From assembly GCA_030753015.1 (NCBI GenBank), contig JASMDC010000043.1, positions 1 to 30,261 of the forward strand: a stretch of DNA of 30,261 nucleotides, read 5' to 3'. Both the position numbers and the translations under genes were made by a program. Below the pieces are notes generated by a model. The model was not told where the DNA came from and made no database searches. It was given only the letters and a program-made list of their open reading frames with translations. Shown here in pieces: positions 30,020-30,261 of this stretch. Positions within the stretch are counted from its first letter, which is position 1. Every line of letters begins with the position of its first letter. Origin of the DNA: Candidatus Undinarchaeales archaeon. Its GTDB lineage: Archaea > SpSt-1190 > JASMDC01.

Positions 30020-30261
30020 TCACTCATTATCGAGCTGGGCCGCGCTCACACCAAGTCCCCTGAGGGCCGTGAGGGCCTGTTCTCCGAGGTCGCTCTCGGC
30101 GTCGATTCTGTACACCTTCTTGAAGGATTCGATGGCATAGTCGTACCAGCCTTTATCCTTGTATATGAAGGCAAGGTTGCTCCAGCCGATGGCGTACTTC
30201 TCGTTGATACCGACCGTCCTATTGTAACATTCGATGGCCTGCTGCGCATCGTCCTTGTTCT
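30020..30261 (-). CDS. Tetratricopeptide repeat protein, C-terminal part only
   Basis: The last 79 or so codons of a gene that enters from the right edge. The visible part contains a canonical 34-residue TPR (AIGWSNLAFIYKDKGWYDYA followed by IESFKKVYRID) and half of a preceding one (AQQAIECYNRTVGINEKY), then a short C-terminal tail. It is a protein-interaction scaffold of unknown partner. It is useful for comparison: its 34-residue spacing is quite different from the 13-residue period of the giant protein 1.5 kb away. Confidence 0.8.
   Translation of the reverse strand, partial: NKDDAQQAIECYNRTVGINEKYAIGWSNLAFIYKDKGWYDYAIESFKKVYRIDAESDLGEQALTALRGLGVSAAQLDNE

Noticed and set aside
1-30261. 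CRISPR arrays, insertion sequences, attachment sites, rRNA genes
   Set aside because: I looked for evenly spaced short direct repeats, transposase motifs and conserved rRNA segments and saw none. The only regular array is the coding 39-base repeat.

Overview
This GC-rich window (clearly above 50% G+C by eye) comes from an archaeon. Most genes have an AT-rich TATA element about 25-30 bases upstream of an ATG, GTG or TTG codon with little or no leader. There is a tRNA-Arg without encoded CCA, followed by a T run, and many archaeal families: a DUF460 RuvC-like protein, a single-domain KaiC-like ATPase, an archaeal FlaI/GspE-type ATPase, an FrhB-like F420 Fe-S protein, a COG1964 (tetraether-synthase-like) radical SAM enzyme and DUF4443. 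I infer a Euryarchaeota/Thermoplasmatota-type genome. The lineage is an inference, not something a marker in the window proves.

Layout. 1-2362: two minus-strand secreted or membrane-anchored proteins of unknown function. 2481-4660: an aldehyde dehydrogenase, a small lipoprotein and a small zinc ribbon protein. 4544-8404: a rearranged locus holding a flavoprotein of the geranylgeranyl-reductase type, two copies of a DUF3592-like membrane protein, and a caspase/legumain-like protease with an EF-hand. Remnants at two junctions show that an ancestral zinc ribbon - flavoprotein - DUF3592 - protease unit was duplicated in tandem and then lost the second flavoprotein gene. 8502-9653: a short DUF460 protein. 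9660-14925: three radical SAM proteins. Two of them form an operon behind a secreted, membrane-anchored protein with three tandem domains and a lysine-rich cytoplasmic tail. 14859-15548: an unknown zinc ribbon protein.

15628-19399 is a cobalamin-type uptake operon: lipoprotein binding protein, permease, and ATPase with an extra C-terminal domain, ending in a winged-helix/DUF4443 protein that is a natural candidate for its regulator. 19430-19792 is another zinc ribbon protein. 20789-21715 and 19851-20792 are thiL and an FrhB-like 2x[4Fe-4S] protein, translationally coupled. 21809-24561 is an operon of a coiled-coil/zinc-ribbon protein, a zinc-ribbon-tagged FlaI/GspE-type ATPase and a charged coiled-coil protein, with no FlaJ-type membrane partner. 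The tRNA-Arg(TCT) follows.

The most striking gene is 24719-28558 (minus). It is a 1279-residue protein whose residues 25-798 are 59 almost ungapped tandem units of exactly 13 residues, plus one 7-residue part-unit, followed by an unrelated C-terminal half with possible winged-helix-like segments. A 13-residue period is not that of TPR (34) or Sel1 (36) and I do not recognise a named family for it. 28559-29218 is a promoter/operator-rich gap with an apparently coding but interrupted small reading frame. The window ends with a KaiC-like ATPase and the 3' end of an ordinary TPR protein.
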